Shown: positions 43,638-53,208, counted from the first letter of the stretch. The stretch is 64,000 nt of DNA from Microvirga sp. (GCA_029266525.1 JAQSWQ010000034.1:1-64000), one strand, 5' to 3'. Made by a program: numbers and translations. Notes: generated by a model not told the origin, from the sequence alone.

Positions 43638-44951
43638 TCAGGCCGGCCGATCTCCGAAGACGCGCCTGAAGATCGTGTCCACGTGCTTGAAGTGGTAGCC
43701 GAGATCGAAGCAGGCTTCCAACTCCGGACGCGACAGCAGCTTCGTGACCTCCGAGTCGGCCTTCAGGCGCTCCAGGAAATCGCCCTCGCCGCGCCAGACC
43801 GGCATCGCGTTTCGCTGCACGAGGCGGTAGGCGTCTTCGCGCGAGGCGCCCTTCTGGGTCAGAGCCAAGAGGACCCGCTGGGAGTGCACGAGCCCGCCGA
43901 GCCGGTCGAGGTTGCGGCGCATGTTCTGCGGATAGACCACGAGCTTGTCGACGACGCTGGTCAGCCGCGCAAGCGCGAAGTCGAGCGTCACCGTCGCGTC
44001 CGGCCCGATCATGCGCTCGACCGAGGAATGCGAGATGTCGCGCTCGTGCCAGAGCGCCACGTTCTCGAGCGCCGGCAGCGCATAGGCACGCACCATGCGG
44101 GCGAGCCCGGTGAGGTTCTCGGTCAGCACCGGGTTGCGCTTGTGCGGCATCGCGGAGGAGCCCTTCTGCCCCTCCGAGAAGAACTCCTCCGCCTCGAGCA
44201 CCTCGGTGCGCTGCAGGTGGCGGACCTCGATCGAAAGCCGCTCGACCGAGGAGGCGATCACCGCGAGCGTCGCAAAGAACATGGCGTGGCGGTCCCTGGG
44301 GATGACCTGCGTCGAGACCGGCTCGACGGCGAGCCCCATCTTCTCGGCGACGTACTCCTCCACGAACGGGTCGATGTTGGCGAAGGTGCCGACCGCGCCC
44401 GAGATGGCGCAGGTCGAGATCTCGCGCCGCGCCTCGATCAGCCGGATCTTGCAGCGCTCGAACTCGGCATAGCCTTGCGCGAGCTTCAGGCCGAAGGTCG
44501 TCGGCTCGGCATGGATGCCGTGCGAGCGGCCGATGGTCGGCGTGTGCTTATGCTCGATCGCGCGGCGCTTGATCGCCGCGAGCAGCGCATCGAGGTCGCG
44601 GAGGAGGAGATCGGCGGCGCGCGCGAGCTGCACGGCAAAGCAGGTGTCGAGCACGTCGGAGGAGGTCATGCCCTGGTGCACGAAGCGCGCCTCGGGTCCG
44701 ACGTGCTCGGCAAGGTGCGTGAGAAAGGCGATGACGTCGTGCTTCACCTCACGCTCGATCTCGTCGATGCGCGCAACGTCGAAGACCGCCTTCGAGCCTT
44801 TCTCCCAGATCCTCTCCGCTGCCTCGCGCGGCACCACGCCGAGCTCGGCGAGAGCCGTCGTCGCATGCGCCTCGATCTCGAACCAGATGCGGAAGCGCGT
44901 CTCAGGCGACCAGATCGCCACCATCTCGGGGCGGCTGTAGCGGGGGATCAT
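43638..44951 (-). CDS. purB: Adenylosuccinate lyase
   Basis: This 437-residue fumarase/aspartase-superfamily enzyme acts twice in purine synthesis, cleaving SAICAR and adenylosuccinate. Key segments are [40 protein letters not shown] (TSSD), [16 protein letters not shown] with the catalytic His, and the signature loop [12 protein letters not shown]. The ATG at 44951 ([10 protein letters not shown]) is the normal PurB N-terminus; the track start at 45008 runs into rpe. It is 7 bp downstream of rpe on the minus strand and likely cotranscribed. Confidence 0.97.
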   Translation of the reverse strand: MIPRYSRPEMVAIWSPETRFRIWFEIEAHATTALAELGVVPREAAERIWEKGSKAVFDVARIDEIEREVKHDVIAFLTHLAEHVGPEARFVHQGMTSSDVLDTCFAVQLARAADLLLRDLDALLAAIKRRAIEHKHTPTIGRSHGIHAEPTTFGLKLAQGYAEFERCKIRLIEARREISTCAISGAVGTFANIDPFVEEYVAEKMGLAVEPVSTQVIPRDRHAMFFATLAVIASSVERLSIEVRHLQRTEVLEAEEFFSEGQKGSSAMPHKRNPVLTENLTGLARMVRAYALPALENVALWHERDISHSSVERMIGPDATVTLDFALARLTSVVDKLVVYPQNMRRNLDRLGGLVHSQRVLLALTQKGASREDAYRLVQRNAMPVWRGEGDFLERLKADSEVTKLLSRPELEACFDLGYHFKHVDTIFRRVFGDRPA

Positions 44952-44958
44952 CTTCGTC

Positions 44959-45642
44959 TCAGGCCCATTCGCCACGCGCCTGTTCGGCGGCGCGGCGGAT
45001 CGCTTCAATGTTCGCGTTGTAGGCGGAAGGCCCGCCGCGGAACACCGCCGAGCCGGCGACGAGCACGTTTGCGCCTGCCGCCACCACCTGCGGGGTGGTC
45101 TCCGTCGTGACGCCGCCGTCGATCTGAAGATCGATGTCGCGGCCGCCGATCATCGCGCTGATGCGCCGCACCTTGTCGCAGACCGAGCCGATAAAGGCCT
45201 GCCCGCCGAAGCCCGGGTTGACCGCCATGCAGAGCACGAGATCCACCATGTCGAGCACCGGCTCGATCATGGCTTCCGGCGTGCCGGGATTGAGCACGAC
45301 GCCGGCCTTGTTGCCGAGCGCGCGGATGGTCTGCAGGGAGCGGTGGAGATGCGGCCCGGCCTCGGGGTGGATGCTGATGAGGTCGGCACCGGCCTTGGCG
45401 AAGGCTTCGAGGTAGGGGTCGGCCGGGGCGATCATCAGATGGACGTCGAAAGGCTTTGCCGAGTGGGGCCGGAGCGCCTTCACGATGTCAGGGCCGAGCG
45501 TGATGTTCGGCACGAAATGCCCGTCCATCACGTCGATGTGGATCCAGTCTGCCCCCGCCTCGTCGACGGCGCGGACCTCCTCCCCGAGCTTCGCGAAATC
45601 CGACGCCAGGATCGAGGGGGCGATGCGCAGCGGGCGAGGCAT
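44959..45642 (-). CDS. rpe: Ribulose-phosphate 3-epimerase
   Basis: This 227-residue TIM-barrel enzyme interconverts ribulose 5-phosphate and xylulose 5-phosphate. Motifs are [56 protein letters not shown] and [27 protein letters not shown]. The ATG at 45642 gives [11 protein letters not shown], the usual start; the track adds 12 residues. It is followed at once by purB, and preceded 22 bp upstream by the BASS-like transporter, so these three form a minus-strand group. Confidence 0.97.
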   Translation of the reverse strand: MPRPLRIAPSILASDFAKLGEEVRAVDEAGADWIHIDVMDGHFVPNITLGPDIVKALRPHSAKPFDVHLMIAPADPYLEAFAKAGADLISIHPEAGPHLHRSLQTIRALGNKAGVVLNPGTPEAMIEPVLDMVDLVLCMAVNPGFGGQAFIGSVCDKVRRISAMIGGRDIDLQIDGGVTTETTPQVVAAGANVLVAGSAVFRGGPSAYNANIEAIRRAAEQARGEWA

Positions 45643-45664
45643 GAGCTGGCGGTAACATGCAAGC

Positions 45665-46633
45665 TCACGAGCCGGCAACCGGCGGCTCTTGCTGCGGCAC
45701 GAGGGCCGGCGCGGCGCTGCGCAGGATCTGCGGCATCAGGTAAATCGGGAATTGCGCGAGGGCGAAGAAGAGGAAGGTGGTCTCCGGCACGCTCGCCCCA
45801 AGCGTCGCGATCAGGAGGCCCATGTTCCGCTGGCCGCTGGCGTAGCCGAACATCAGCCGGTCGCCGGGCGTCATCCAGCGCAAGGCCACCCAGGTCAGGA
45901 GAAGGCAGGCGAGCGAGACCGCGAAAGCGGCAGCGAGGAACGCCGCGACCACCAGCGGGCGCGTCATGATCGCGTAGGTGACGCCGTCCATGGCCGCGAC
46001 CGCGAAGATGAAGTAGCAGACGACGCCGGCGCCATCGATGCTGCGGCGCCGCGCGAGGAGCTTCTCCTCGCCGATCGCCCAGCGCCCGAGGAGCGCGACG
46101 GCGATCGCGCCGCCAATGAAGACCGCAAGCCGCAGTGCGAGCGCCGAGCGGTCGAGCGGCACTGCCGCGCCGGCGACCAGATCGGCCAGAAAGGGCGAGA
46201 TCGCCGGCGCGAGCACGGTCGTGATGACGGTGGCGCTCAGGAGCAGCGATGGCTCGATGCCGAGGAGCGCCGCGACGGCGGATCCCGAGAGGATCGGCGG
46301 CGCGGCGGCGATGATCGCGAGGCCGAGCACCATGCCGGGATCGAGCGAGTCGCGCCCCGCCAGCGTCAGGGCCGCCGCGATCAGGAGCGCCGGCGCACCG
46401 ATCAGCCACAGGCAGGCGATCGCAAGCCGCCGCGGCTGGCGCAGGATGCGGCGGATGATGGAAAGATCGGCCCGCGCGAAGGTCAGCGTGATGAAGGTGA
46501 AGATGCAGGCGCTGAGCAGCGGTCGCGCCGTTGCGGCGAACCCGGGCAGCGCAAGGCCGAGGAAGATGCTGGCCACGAAGCCCTGCGTGCCGTAGCGGCC
46601 GATGAGGGCGAGGACGTCGAGCAAGCGGTTCAT
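45665..46633 (-). CDS. BASS-family (bile acid:Na+ symporter-like) transporter
   Basis: This 322-residue membrane protein has about ten hydrophobic helices, starting from [30 protein letters not shown]. The segments [44 protein letters not shown] and [40 protein letters not shown] resemble the unwound helix-crossing motifs of the bile-acid/sodium symporter superfamily (GxRNMxL). The substrate is likely an organic acid and cannot be inferred. The ATG at 46633 removes an unlikely Arg/Pro extension of the track ORF. Confidence 0.8.
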   Translation of the reverse strand: MNRLLDVLALIGRYGTQGFVASIFLGLALPGFAATARPLLSACIFTFITLTFARADLSIIRRILRQPRRLAIACLWLIGAPALLIAAALTLAGRDSLDPGMVLGLAIIAAAPPILSGSAVAALLGIEPSLLLSATVITTVLAPAISPFLADLVAGAAVPLDRSALALRLAVFIGGAIAVALLGRWAIGEEKLLARRRSIDGAGVVCYFIFAVAAMDGVTYAIMTRPLVVAAFLAAAFAVSLACLLLTWVALRWMTPGDRLMFGYASGQRNMGLLIATLGASVPETTFLFFALAQFPIYLMPQILRSAAPALVPQQEPPVAGS

Positions 46634-46736
46634 CGGCGACCCTAAGAGCCTGCTTGGCCGGCAAGCGTCAACAGCGGTTGTCGTCGAGGCGCGCCGCCCG
46701 TAAGGACCAGCGACCAAATGGCGAGAGGGGGGCGGA

Positions 46737-47978
46737 ATGCGGGCGGACGTGATCGTGCTCGGGGCCGGCATCGTCGGCGTGTCGGTCGCGGTGCATCTCC
46801 AGAAGCGCGGCCGCGCCGTGATGCTCGTCGACCGCAAACCGCCGGGCGAGGGCACCTCGTTCGGCAACACCGGGCTGATCCAGCGCGAGGCGGTCTATCC
46901 CTACAGCTTCCCGCGCAGCTGGCGTGAGATCCTGAGGCACGGCCGCAACCGCTCGATCGACACGCATTACGATTGGAAATCGCTGCCGAAGCTTGCGCCC
47001 TTCCTCGCGCGCTACTGGTGGCATTCGAGCACCGCGCGTCACGCCGCGATCGCAAAAAAATACGCGCCGCTGATCGAGCGTTGCGTGCCGGAGCACCTCG
47101 AGCTCGCCGAGGAGGCCGGCGCGACCGGGCTGTTGCGACCCGGCGGCTGGATCAAGATCTTCCGCACCCCTGCGGCGATGGAGGAGCGGGTGCGTGACGC
47201 CGAGAAATGGGAGCGCGAATTCGACATCGAGTACAAGGTGCTCGATCCGCGGTCCTTGCGCGAGGCCGAGCCGCATCTCGATACGTCGCTGATCGGGGCG
47301 CTGCATTTCCCCGAGCCGGTCGGGGTCAAGGATCCGCATGCATTGACGATGGCCTATGTCGGCCTGCTCGAGCGGCTCGGCGGCGCGCGCGCGATCGGAG
47401 ACGCCGCGAGCCTCGAAGAGGCGCCGGGAGGCTGGCGGGTCGCGACCGAGAAGGGACCGGTCGAGGCGCGCGAGATCGTCGTCGCGCTCGGTGCCTGGTC
47501 CGACACCGTGACCGGACCGCTCGGTTATCGGCTGCCGCGCGGGGTCAAGCGCGGCTACCACATGCACTACCGGCCGGACGGCAACGCCGTCCTCAACCAC
47601 ACCATCCTCGACGCGGAAACCGGCTACGCGCTCGCGCCGATGGTCCGCGGCGTGCGCCTCACCACCGGGGCGGAGTTCGCCGACAGGGACGCGCCGAAGA
47701 CGCCGGTGCAGCTTCAGCGCGCCGAGCCCATCGCGAAGACGCTGTTTCCTCTCGGCGAGCGCCTCGACCCGGAACCGTGGATGGGCGTGCGCCCCTGCAC
47801 GCCCGACATGCTGCCGGTGATCGGGCAGGCCCCCCGCCACAAGGGGCTCTGGTTCGCCTTCGGCCACGCCCATCACGGCCTGACGCTCGGCCCTGTGACC
47901 GGCCGGCTTCTGAGCGAGATGATGACGGGCGAGAAGCCTTACATTGATCCGGCGCCGTACCGGGCGGACCGGTTCTGA
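46737..47978 (+). CDS. dadA: D-amino acid dehydrogenase-like FAD oxidoreductase
   Basis: This 413-residue DAO-family flavoprotein has the FAD motif VIVLGAGIVGVSVAVHLQKRGRAVMLVDRKPPGEGTSFGNTGLIQ, a DadA-like order of segments (YWWHSS...EHLELAEEAGATGLLRPGGWIKIF, VKDPHALTMAYVGLLERLG), and the C-terminal MGVRPCTPDMLPVIGQAPRHKGLWFAFGHAHHGLTLGPVTGRLLSEMM. It would oxidise D-amino acids to 2-oxo acids and pass electrons to the respiratory chain. Because the family is broad, the exact substrate is uncertain. AGAGGGGGG precedes the ATG. Confidence 0.85.
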   Translation: MRADVIVLGAGIVGVSVAVHLQKRGRAVMLVDRKPPGEGTSFGNTGLIQREAVYPYSFPRSWREILRHGRNRSIDTHYDWKSLPKLAPFLARYWWHSSTARHAAIAKKYAPLIERCVPEHLELAEEAGATGLLRPGGWIKIFRTPAAMEERVRDAEKWEREFDIEYKVLDPRSLREAEPHLDTSLIGALHFPEPVGVKDPHALTMAYVGLLERLGGARAIGDAASLEEAPGGWRVATEKGPVEAREIVVALGAWSDTVTGPLGYRLPRGVKRGYHMHYRPDGNAVLNHTILDAETGYALAPMVRGVRLTTGAEFADRDAPKTPVQLQRAEPIAKTLFPLGERLDPEPWMGVRPCTPDMLPVIGQAPRHKGLWFAFGHAHHGLTLGPVTGRLLSEMMTGEKPYIDPAPYRADRF

Positions 47979-47997
47979 GCCTCTCGCCCTGCCGCGT

Positions 47998-49011
47998 TCA
48001 CGAGACGCGCGGGCCCGCGAATTTGTCCGCCCAGGCCGGGAGCGCGCCCGCGAAGGGCAGGGCGGTCGCGGCATGGACCCCGCGAGCGATGGCGCGCGCC
48101 ATGCAGTTCGTCGCGGCCGCGCAGATCTCGATGACGTGGTGCGCCGGATCGTGCATCCTCTTGCGGCCGGTCGCGGCGGAGAAGATCGTGTCGCCGTCGA
48201 AGAGCGCGTGCGACAGGTTGAGCGCCTTGGCGAGCCCGAGATGGGCCGCGATGGCGAGGCGCTTCGCCATGCCCTTCGAGAGATGCGCGTCGGTCGCGAT
48301 GAGCCCGATGGTCGTGCCCGGCTGCGGGCCGCCCTTCCAGGCGAGCCGCCGCATCTCCGGCGTGATCGCATGAGGCCAGCCGAGCCCGCCGAACTCGGCG
48401 TCTTCCTCGTAGGGAGCGGCCCAGAAATGCGGGCCGTCGCCGATCACCGCCGAGCCGATCGCATTCACCACGACGAGCGCACCGATGGTGTAGCCCGATG
48501 GCGTGACGAGACTCGCCGAGCCGAGCCCGCCCTTGAGGTTGACGGTGGTCGCGCCGTGCCCGGCGCCGGCAGTGCCGAGGGCGAAGTCGGGCGCGGCCCG
48601 CTCGACCGCCTCGTAGGCGAGCTCGCGATAGGGCGGATAGCGCCCCCACTCCTTGTCGCCGCCGTTGAGGAGGTCGAAGCAGATCGCCTCCGGCACCACC
48701 GGCACCCGCATGCGGCCGACTTGGATGCCGATGCCGCGCTCGCGCAGCCAGGCTTGCACGCCGGAGGCGGCGTCGAGGCCGAACCCCGAGCCGCCGGAGA
48801 GCACGATCGCGTTCACCTGCTCCACCGCCATCTCGGGCTCGAGACAGCCGGCGTCGCGGTTCGCCGGTGCGCCGCCGAGGACGAGGCCCGAGGCGACGGC
48901 CGGCTCCTCGAACAGCGCCACCGTCACCCCGGAGGCGAGGCGCTCGTCAGCGGCGTTGCCGACGAGGATGCCGGGGACATCGGTGATGAGGTTCAATGGG
49001 CCGGTCATCAT
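47998..49011 (-). CDS. P1 family (S58/DmpA-like) self-processing peptidase
   Basis: This 337-residue Ntn-type hydrolase has ITDVPGILVGNA at the start, NAIVLSGGSGFGLDAASGVQAWLRERGIGI, GAGHGATTVNLKGGLGSASLVTPSGYTIGALVVVNAIGSAV and, near residues 225-240, PGTTIGLIATDAHLSKGMAKRLA. The Gly-Thr bond in PGTTIG is the likely autocleavage site that frees the N-terminal nucleophile. Relatives are L-aminopeptidase/D-Ala-esterases and beta-peptidyl aminopeptidases. It is convergent with dadA. The start region is duplicated (see the repeat at 48998-49042). Confidence 0.88.
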   Translation of the reverse strand: MMTGPLNLITDVPGILVGNAADERLASGVTVALFEEPAVASGLVLGGAPANRDAGCLEPEMAVEQVNAIVLSGGSGFGLDAASGVQAWLRERGIGIQVGRMRVPVVPEAICFDLLNGGDKEWGRYPPYRELAYEAVERAAPDFALGTAGAGHGATTVNLKGGLGSASLVTPSGYTIGALVVVNAIGSAVIGDGPHFWAAPYEEDAEFGGLGWPHAITPEMRRLAWKGGPQPGTTIGLIATDAHLSKGMAKRLAIAAHLGLAKALNLSHALFDGDTIFSAATGRKRMHDPAHHVIEICAAATNCMARAIARGVHAATALPFAGALPAWADKFAGPRVS

Positions 49012-49042
49012 GAAAGAGGTGCGGCGGGCCGGTCATCATGAA
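48998..49042. repeat. 17-bp direct duplication at the peptidase start
   Basis: GGGCCGGTCATCATGAA occurs at 48998-49014 and again at 49026-49042, offset by 28 bp, so the second copy carries an out-of-frame duplicate of the ATG-ATG start region. A related GGTCATGATGAA lies about 25 bp further on. Confidence 0.8.
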
Positions 49043-49183
49043 CGACGTTCGATGAGGCGTCATGCTCGGTCATGATGAAAATGCGCAGGGGGCGGTCATG
49101 ACGGAAGGAGCGGAATCGCGGCCGGTTTCACAAGACCGGGACGCCCGCTTCCGCCGCCGCCCGGCAGCCGGTAGAACCCCGCC

Positions 49184-49912
49184 ATGCTCGACGTGTCCTT
49201 CGCCGCCGCCCTGTTCGGCGGGCTGATCAGCTTCCTGAGCCCCTGCGTCCTGCCGCTCGTGCCGCCCTACCTGTCCTATCTCGCCGGGGTGACGCTCGAC
49301 GAGCTTCGGGCGAAGGACGCTTGGGGCGTGCGCCGGCGCGCCTTCCTCACCGGGCTCCTCTTCGTCGCCGGCTTCACGACCGTGTTCGTGCTTCTCGGCG
49401 CGACGGCTTCCGCGCTCGGCAACGTCGTGCGCCAGCATGTCGGGATCCTGAGCACCGTCGCCGGCATCGCGATCATCGCGATGGGCCTGCACTTCATCGG
49501 CGTGTTTCGGATCGGGCTGCTCTACCGCGAAGTGCGCCTCAGCGGCGGCAGCTCGACCGGGATGTGGGGGGCCTATCTCATGGGCCTCGCCTTCGCCTTC
49601 GGCTGGACGCCCTGCATCGGCCCGATCCTCGCCGCGATCCTCGCCGTCGCGGGCTCCGAGACGAGCGTCTGGCGCGGGGCGGCGCTGCTCGCGGTCTATT
49701 CCGCCGGGCTCGGCATCCCCTTCATCCTCGCGGCTTTCGCCATGAAGCCGTTCGTCGCGCTCATGAAGCGCGTGCGCTCCCGCTTCGCCTATGTGGAGAA
49801 AGCGATGGGCGCGCTCCTCGTGCTCACCGGCATCGCCTTCCTGAGCGGCTGGATCCAGACCGCGTCCTATTGGCTCTTGGAGGCGTTCCCGGTGCTGGGA
49901 CGGCTGGGGTGA
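49184..49912 (+). CDS. ccdA: Cytochrome c biogenesis protein CcdA
   Basis: This 242-residue membrane protein with six helices transfers reducing power across the inner membrane to periplasmic thioredoxin-like proteins for cytochrome c maturation. The two redox cysteines are in LSPCVLPLVPPYLSYLAGV (helix 1) and WTPCIGPILAAIL (helix 4), the standard CcdA/DsbD-beta motifs. The length fits the family. It is monocistronic, followed by a repeat-rich gap. Confidence 0.95.
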   Translation: MLDVSFAAALFGGLISFLSPCVLPLVPPYLSYLAGVTLDELRAKDAWGVRRRAFLTGLLFVAGFTTVFVLLGATASALGNVVRQHVGILSTVAGIAIIAMGLHFIGVFRIGLLYREVRLSGGSSTGMWGAYLMGLAFAFGWTPCIGPILAAILAVAGSETSVWRGAALLAVYSAGLGIPFILAAFAMKPFVALMKRVRSRFAYVEKAMGALLVLTGIAFLSGWIQTASYWLLEAFPVLGRLG

Positions 49913-49918
49913 GCCGTT

Positions 49919-50070
49919 CCCTCTCCCGGATGGGAGAGGGGCAGGGGTGAGGGACCGCTCTCTGCACAGAAAGCGCGCACGGCGCCATTTGCGCCGGCTC
50001 CGCCCCCGCGGCCGATCCCTCACCCGGTCGCGGCTCACGCCGCGACTCGGCCTCTCCCGTTCGGGAGAGG
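49919..50070. repeat. REP-type inverted repeats between ccdA and livK
   Basis: The arms are CCCTCTCCCGGATGGGAGAGGG (49919-49940) and CCTCTCCCGTTCGGGAGAGG (50051-50070), each a hairpin by itself. Between them are GTGAGGGA and TCCCTCAC half-elements and a GTCGCGGCTCACGCCGCGAC hairpin. This matches the layout of abundant rhizobial intergenic repeats. Confidence 0.75.
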
Positions 50071-50081
50071 CGGCGCGCTGC

Positions 50082-50108
50082 AAAAAGGGCCGCCCCGAAG
50101 GGCGGCCC
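50082..50108 (-). terminator. Intrinsic terminator of livK
   Basis: On the minus strand, GGGCCGCCC-TTCG-GGGCGGCCC forms a perfect 9-bp stem with a stable TTCG-type tetraloop, followed by TTTTTG. It lies 26 bp after the livK stop. Confidence 0.9.
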
Positions 50109-50133
50109 CTCGCGCCAGGCTCGCGACCGAGCC

Positions 50134-51261
50134 TTACATGCCCATTTCGTTGCCCGAGTAGTCGATCTTGCCGTCGGCGCCCTTCTTCCAGACATACATG
50201 ACGTAGTCCGGACGGGTGATGTCGCCCTTCTTGTCGAAGGAGATGTCGCCGATCACGGTCTTGTACGGCGTGCCCTTCTTCATGGCCTCGGCCATCTTCT
50301 TGCCGTCGATGCCGCCCGCCTGCTTCGCGGCTTCGGCCATGATCTGGACCGCCGCGTAGGTGTAGAGCGTGTAGGCCTCGGGCTCGAAGTTCTTGGCCTT
50401 GAACTTCGCTACCGCGTCCTTGGCGTTCGGGTTCTTGCGCGGGTCGGGCGAGAAGGTCATCAGCGTGCCTTCGGCGCCGGGGCCGGCGATCGAGACGAAC
50501 TCCGACGATACGATGCCGTCGCCGGACATCATCGGGGCGTTGAGGCCCTGGTCGCGCATCTGGCGGATGATCAGGCCGGCCTCGGTGTGCAGCCCGCCGA
50601 AATAGACCACGTCGACATTCGCCTGCTTCAGCTTCGACACCAGCGCCGAGTAGTCCTTCTCGCCGGTGTTGACGCCCTCGTACATGACCTCCTTGAGGCC
50701 GAGCTTGTTCATGGATTTCTGGGTCTCGTCGGCGAGGCCCTTGCCGTAGGGGGTCTTGTCGTGGACGATGGCAACCTTCTTGCCCTTGAAATTCTTGGAC
50801 AAATAGGTGCCGGCGACCTCGCCCTGCTGGTCGTCGCGGCCGCAGGTGCGGAAGGTGTTCCACATGTTGCGCTCGGTGAAGCGCGGGTTGGTCGAGGCCG
50901 GGGTGATCTGGAGGATACCCGATTCCTGGTAGACCTCAGACGCCGGGATCGACACGCCGGAGTTGAAGTGGCCGACCACCAGCTTCACGCTCTCGGACAC
51001 GAACTTGTTGGCGACGGAGACGCCCTGCTTCGGATCGGAGACGTCGTCGCCGACCACGAGCTGGAGCTTCTGGCCGTTGATGCCCCCGGCGGCGTTGATG
51101 TCCTCGACCGCCTGCTCGGCGCCGTTCTTCAATTGCGCACCGAAAGCCGCGTTCGGTCCGGTGATCGGCCCGGCGACGCCGATCTTGATCTGGGCGCTCG
51201 CCGCGGTCGCGAAGGCGAGACCGAGACCGAGCGCAACGCCGGTCAACAGCATTTTCTTCAT
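50134..51261 (-). CDS. livK: Branched-chain amino acid ABC transporter substrate-binding protein
   Basis: This 375-residue periplasmic binding protein has a signal peptide (KKMLLTGVALGLGLAFATAASAQ) and the Leu/Ile/Val-binding fold: IKIGVAGPITGPNAAFGAQLKNGAEQAVEDINAAGGINGQKLQLVVGDDVSDPKQGVSVANKFV, GHFNSGVSIPASEVYQESGI and TFRTCGRDDQQGEVAGTYL. GAGGAG precedes ATG 51261. It is the last gene of the liv set and has its own terminator; a 94-bp gap upstream may hold its own promoter, as binding proteins are usually made in excess. Confidence 0.93.
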   Translation of the reverse strand: MKKMLLTGVALGLGLAFATAASAQIKIGVAGPITGPNAAFGAQLKNGAEQAVEDINAAGGINGQKLQLVVGDDVSDPKQGVSVANKFVSESVKLVVGHFNSGVSIPASEVYQESGILQITPASTNPRFTERNMWNTFRTCGRDDQQGEVAGTYLSKNFKGKKVAIVHDKTPYGKGLADETQKSMNKLGLKEVMYEGVNTGEKDYSALVSKLKQANVDVVYFGGLHTEAGLIIRQMRDQGLNAPMMSGDGIVSSEFVSIAGPGAEGTLMTFSPDPRKNPNAKDAVAKFKAKNFEPEAYTLYTYAAVQIMAEAAKQAGGIDGKKMAEAMKKGTPYKTVIGDISFDKKGDITRPDYVMYVWKKGADGKIDYSGNEMGM

Positions 51262-51355
51262 CAGTCGCTCCTCTGGATGAAATTTCGGGCCGTGTTCCCC
51301 GAGACGGCGAGGCAACCCGCCGATGCGCCGTATCTTGCTTTTTTTCGCGCGGAAG

Positions 51356-51739
51356 TCACGCCGGATTTCGGGGCATTGCCTCAGCTTCGCCCTGGGGCTT
51401 CTCGCGCCAGGTGAGGGGGCCGGTGCGCTCGTAGAGCCAGCGGTACTGGCTCGTCATCTGGCTCGTGCGCGTGTAGCGGTAGCCGAGGAGCCCGATTGCC
51501 AGAACCACGACCGCGTCGACGACATAGTAGTGCAGCGTCAGGAGCGTGCCCTGGAAGAGGGCGTAGTGGAAGAAGCGCACGACGGCCGCGAGCACCAGCA
51601 TCGCCGCGACGCACTGCCAGACCGGCCGCCAGGTGATGGCGATGGCGCGCCCGGTCATCCAGGCCGCCCAGCCGCCCATGGCGACCGTCACCAGGCCGAA
51701 GAGCCAGAAGGAGGGTTCCTCGTAGAGGATGCCTTGCAT
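51356..51739 (-). CDS. DUF6867-type small membrane protein
   Basis: This 127-residue protein has three hydrophobic helices: FWLFGLVTVAMGGWAAWMTG, PVWQCVAAMLVLAAVVRFFHYALF and YYVVDAVVVLAIGLLGYRY. It ends in a charged tail. The sequence MQGILYEEPSFWLFGL and the TSQYRWLYER segment match small proteins that accompany liv operons in Rhizobiales (DUF6867). It starts 14 bp after the LysE-like gene. A role in branched-chain amino acid uptake is inferred only from location. Confidence 0.75.
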   Translation of the reverse strand: MQGILYEEPSFWLFGLVTVAMGGWAAWMTGRAIAITWRPVWQCVAAMLVLAAVVRFFHYALFQGTLLTLHYYVVDAVVVLAIGLLGYRYTRTSQMTSQYRWLYERTGPLTWREKPQGEAEAMPRNPA

Positions 51740-51753
51740 GGGTTTTCGTCCTG

Positions 51754-52395
51754 CTATCCCCTGCCCGCCCGGGCGTCGCCGGCGAGAAGCCGCACGCCGA
51801 GCCCGATCATGACCGCGCCGGCGAGCCGCTCCTGCCAAAGGATGAGGCCCGGGCGGCGTGCGATCCAGTCGCCTACCGTGCCGGCCGCAAAAGCGGTCGC
51901 GGCCAGCACCACGAGGCCGCACAGCTTCTGCGTCGCTCCGAGGACCAGCAGCTGGACGGCGACCGATCCCCTCGCCGGATCGACGAACTGGGGCAGGAAG
52001 GCCAGCATGAAGACGAGCACGTTGGGGTTGGTCAGGTTCGAGATCATCCCTTCCAGGAAGGCGCTTCGCGGCGTCGCGCGAACGGGGCTCAGCGCGGCGT
52101 CGCCCCGGCGGCGGCGCAGGATGAGCCTGAGGCCGAGATAGATCAGATAGCCTGCGCCGAGGTAGCGCAGCGCCTCGAAGGCGAGCGGCGAAGAGCGCAC
52201 CAGCGCGGCGACGCCGGCCGCCAGCAGCGGCAGCTGGACCACGCCGGCCCCGACCGCGCCGAGCGCCGTCGCGATCGCGACCGTCCTCCCCTGGCCGACG
52301 CCCCGGCTGACGACGAGGAGGGTGTCGGGTCCCGGCACGGCCTGCATCGCCAGGACGGCGGCGACGAAGGCGAGGTATGTGGCAAGCTCAGGCAT
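51754..52395 (-). CDS. LysE/RhtB-family amino acid exporter
   Basis: This 213-residue membrane protein with about six helices begins MPELATYLAFVAAVLAMQAVPGPDTLLVVSRGVGQGR, containing the LysE/RhtB N-terminal signature PGPDxLLV, and continues with ALGAVGAGVVQLPLLAAGVAAL, LRYLGAGYLIYLGLRL and EGMISNLTNPNVLVFMLAFLPQFV. The family exports amino acids such as homoserine, threonine or leucine. Its position, 11 bp after livF inside an importer operon, is unusual. Confidence 0.88.
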   Translation of the reverse strand: MPELATYLAFVAAVLAMQAVPGPDTLLVVSRGVGQGRTVAIATALGAVGAGVVQLPLLAAGVAALVRSSPLAFEALRYLGAGYLIYLGLRLILRRRRGDAALSPVRATPRSAFLEGMISNLTNPNVLVFMLAFLPQFVDPARGSVAVQLLVLGATQKLCGLVVLAATAFAAGTVGDWIARRPGLILWQERLAGAVMIGLGVRLLAGDARAGRG

Positions 52396-52406
52396 CCTGC
52401 ATGCGC

Positions 52407-53189
52407 TCAGTGCCGCCCACCTTCGAGATAGGCCGCCTTCACTTGCGGATCGTCGAGGAGCTCCTTGCCGGTGCCGGTCATCGTGATGGTGCCGGTCACC
52501 ATCACATAGCCCCGATGGGCGAGCTTCAGGGCGTGGTAGGCGTTCTGCTCGACGAGGAACACGGTCATGCCGTCGCGCTCGTTGAGTTCGCGGATGACGT
52601 TGAAGATCTGCTTCACGACCAGGGGCGCGAGGCCGAGCGAGGGCTCGTCGAGGAGGAGGAGGCGCGGCCGGCTCATCAGGGCGCGGGCGATGGCGAGCAT
52701 CTGCTGCTCGCCTCCCGACAGCGTGCCCCCGCGCTGGTGCAGCCGCTCTTTCAGGCGCGGAAAGGTCGCGCAGACGCGCTCGAGATCCTCTGCGAAATGG
52801 GCGAAGTCGTTGACCGCGGCGCCCATCTGCAGGTTCTCGAACACGGTCATGCGCGGGAAGATGCGCCGCCCCTCCGGCGCCTGAGCGATGTTGAGCCGCG
52901 CGATCTCGTGCGTCGGCAGCCGCGTGATGTCGCGGCCGGCATAGGTGATGGTGCCTTCGCGGGCTCGCGGGCTGCCGAAGATCGTCATCATCAGCGTCGA
53001 TTTGCCGGCCCCGTTCGCGCCTATGAGGGTGACGATCTCGCCCTCGTGCACGTCGAGATCGACGCCTTTCAGTGCGATGATGTTGCCGTAGTAGGTCTTG
53101 ACCCCGCGCACGCTGAGCAGCGGCAGCTTCGCGGCCTCGGTCGCGGCGCGCGTCTCCTCGACGAGGACGTTGATGCCGGCGACGCTCAT
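52407..53189 (-). CDS. livF: Branched-chain amino acid ABC transporter ATPase LivF
   Basis: This 260-residue nucleotide-binding subunit has Walker A GANGAGKSTLMM, signature LSGGEQQMLAIARALMSRP and Walker B LLLLDEPSLGLAPL, the combination characteristic of LivF. A 20-residue N-terminal extension precedes the canonical LLSVRGVKTYYG. It pairs with LivG to power LivHM. It lies 19 bp downstream of livG. Confidence 0.95.
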   Translation of the reverse strand: MSVAGINVLVEETRAATEAAKLPLLSVRGVKTYYGNIIALKGVDLDVHEGEIVTLIGANGAGKSTLMMTIFGSPRAREGTITYAGRDITRLPTHEIARLNIAQAPEGRRIFPRMTVFENLQMGAAVNDFAHFAEDLERVCATFPRLKERLHQRGGTLSGGEQQMLAIARALMSRPRLLLLDEPSLGLAPLVVKQIFNVIRELNERDGMTVFLVEQNAYHALKLAHRGYVMVTGTITMTGTGKELLDDPQVKAAYLEGGRH

Positions 53190-53208
53190 CTGTGTTGCAC
53201 CGCTACCC

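Noticed and set aside
49070-50863. 597-aa minus-strand ORF spanning livK, the REP gap and ccdA
   Set aside because: It runs through a terminator and repeats and is in the wrong frame for LivK; chance open frame.
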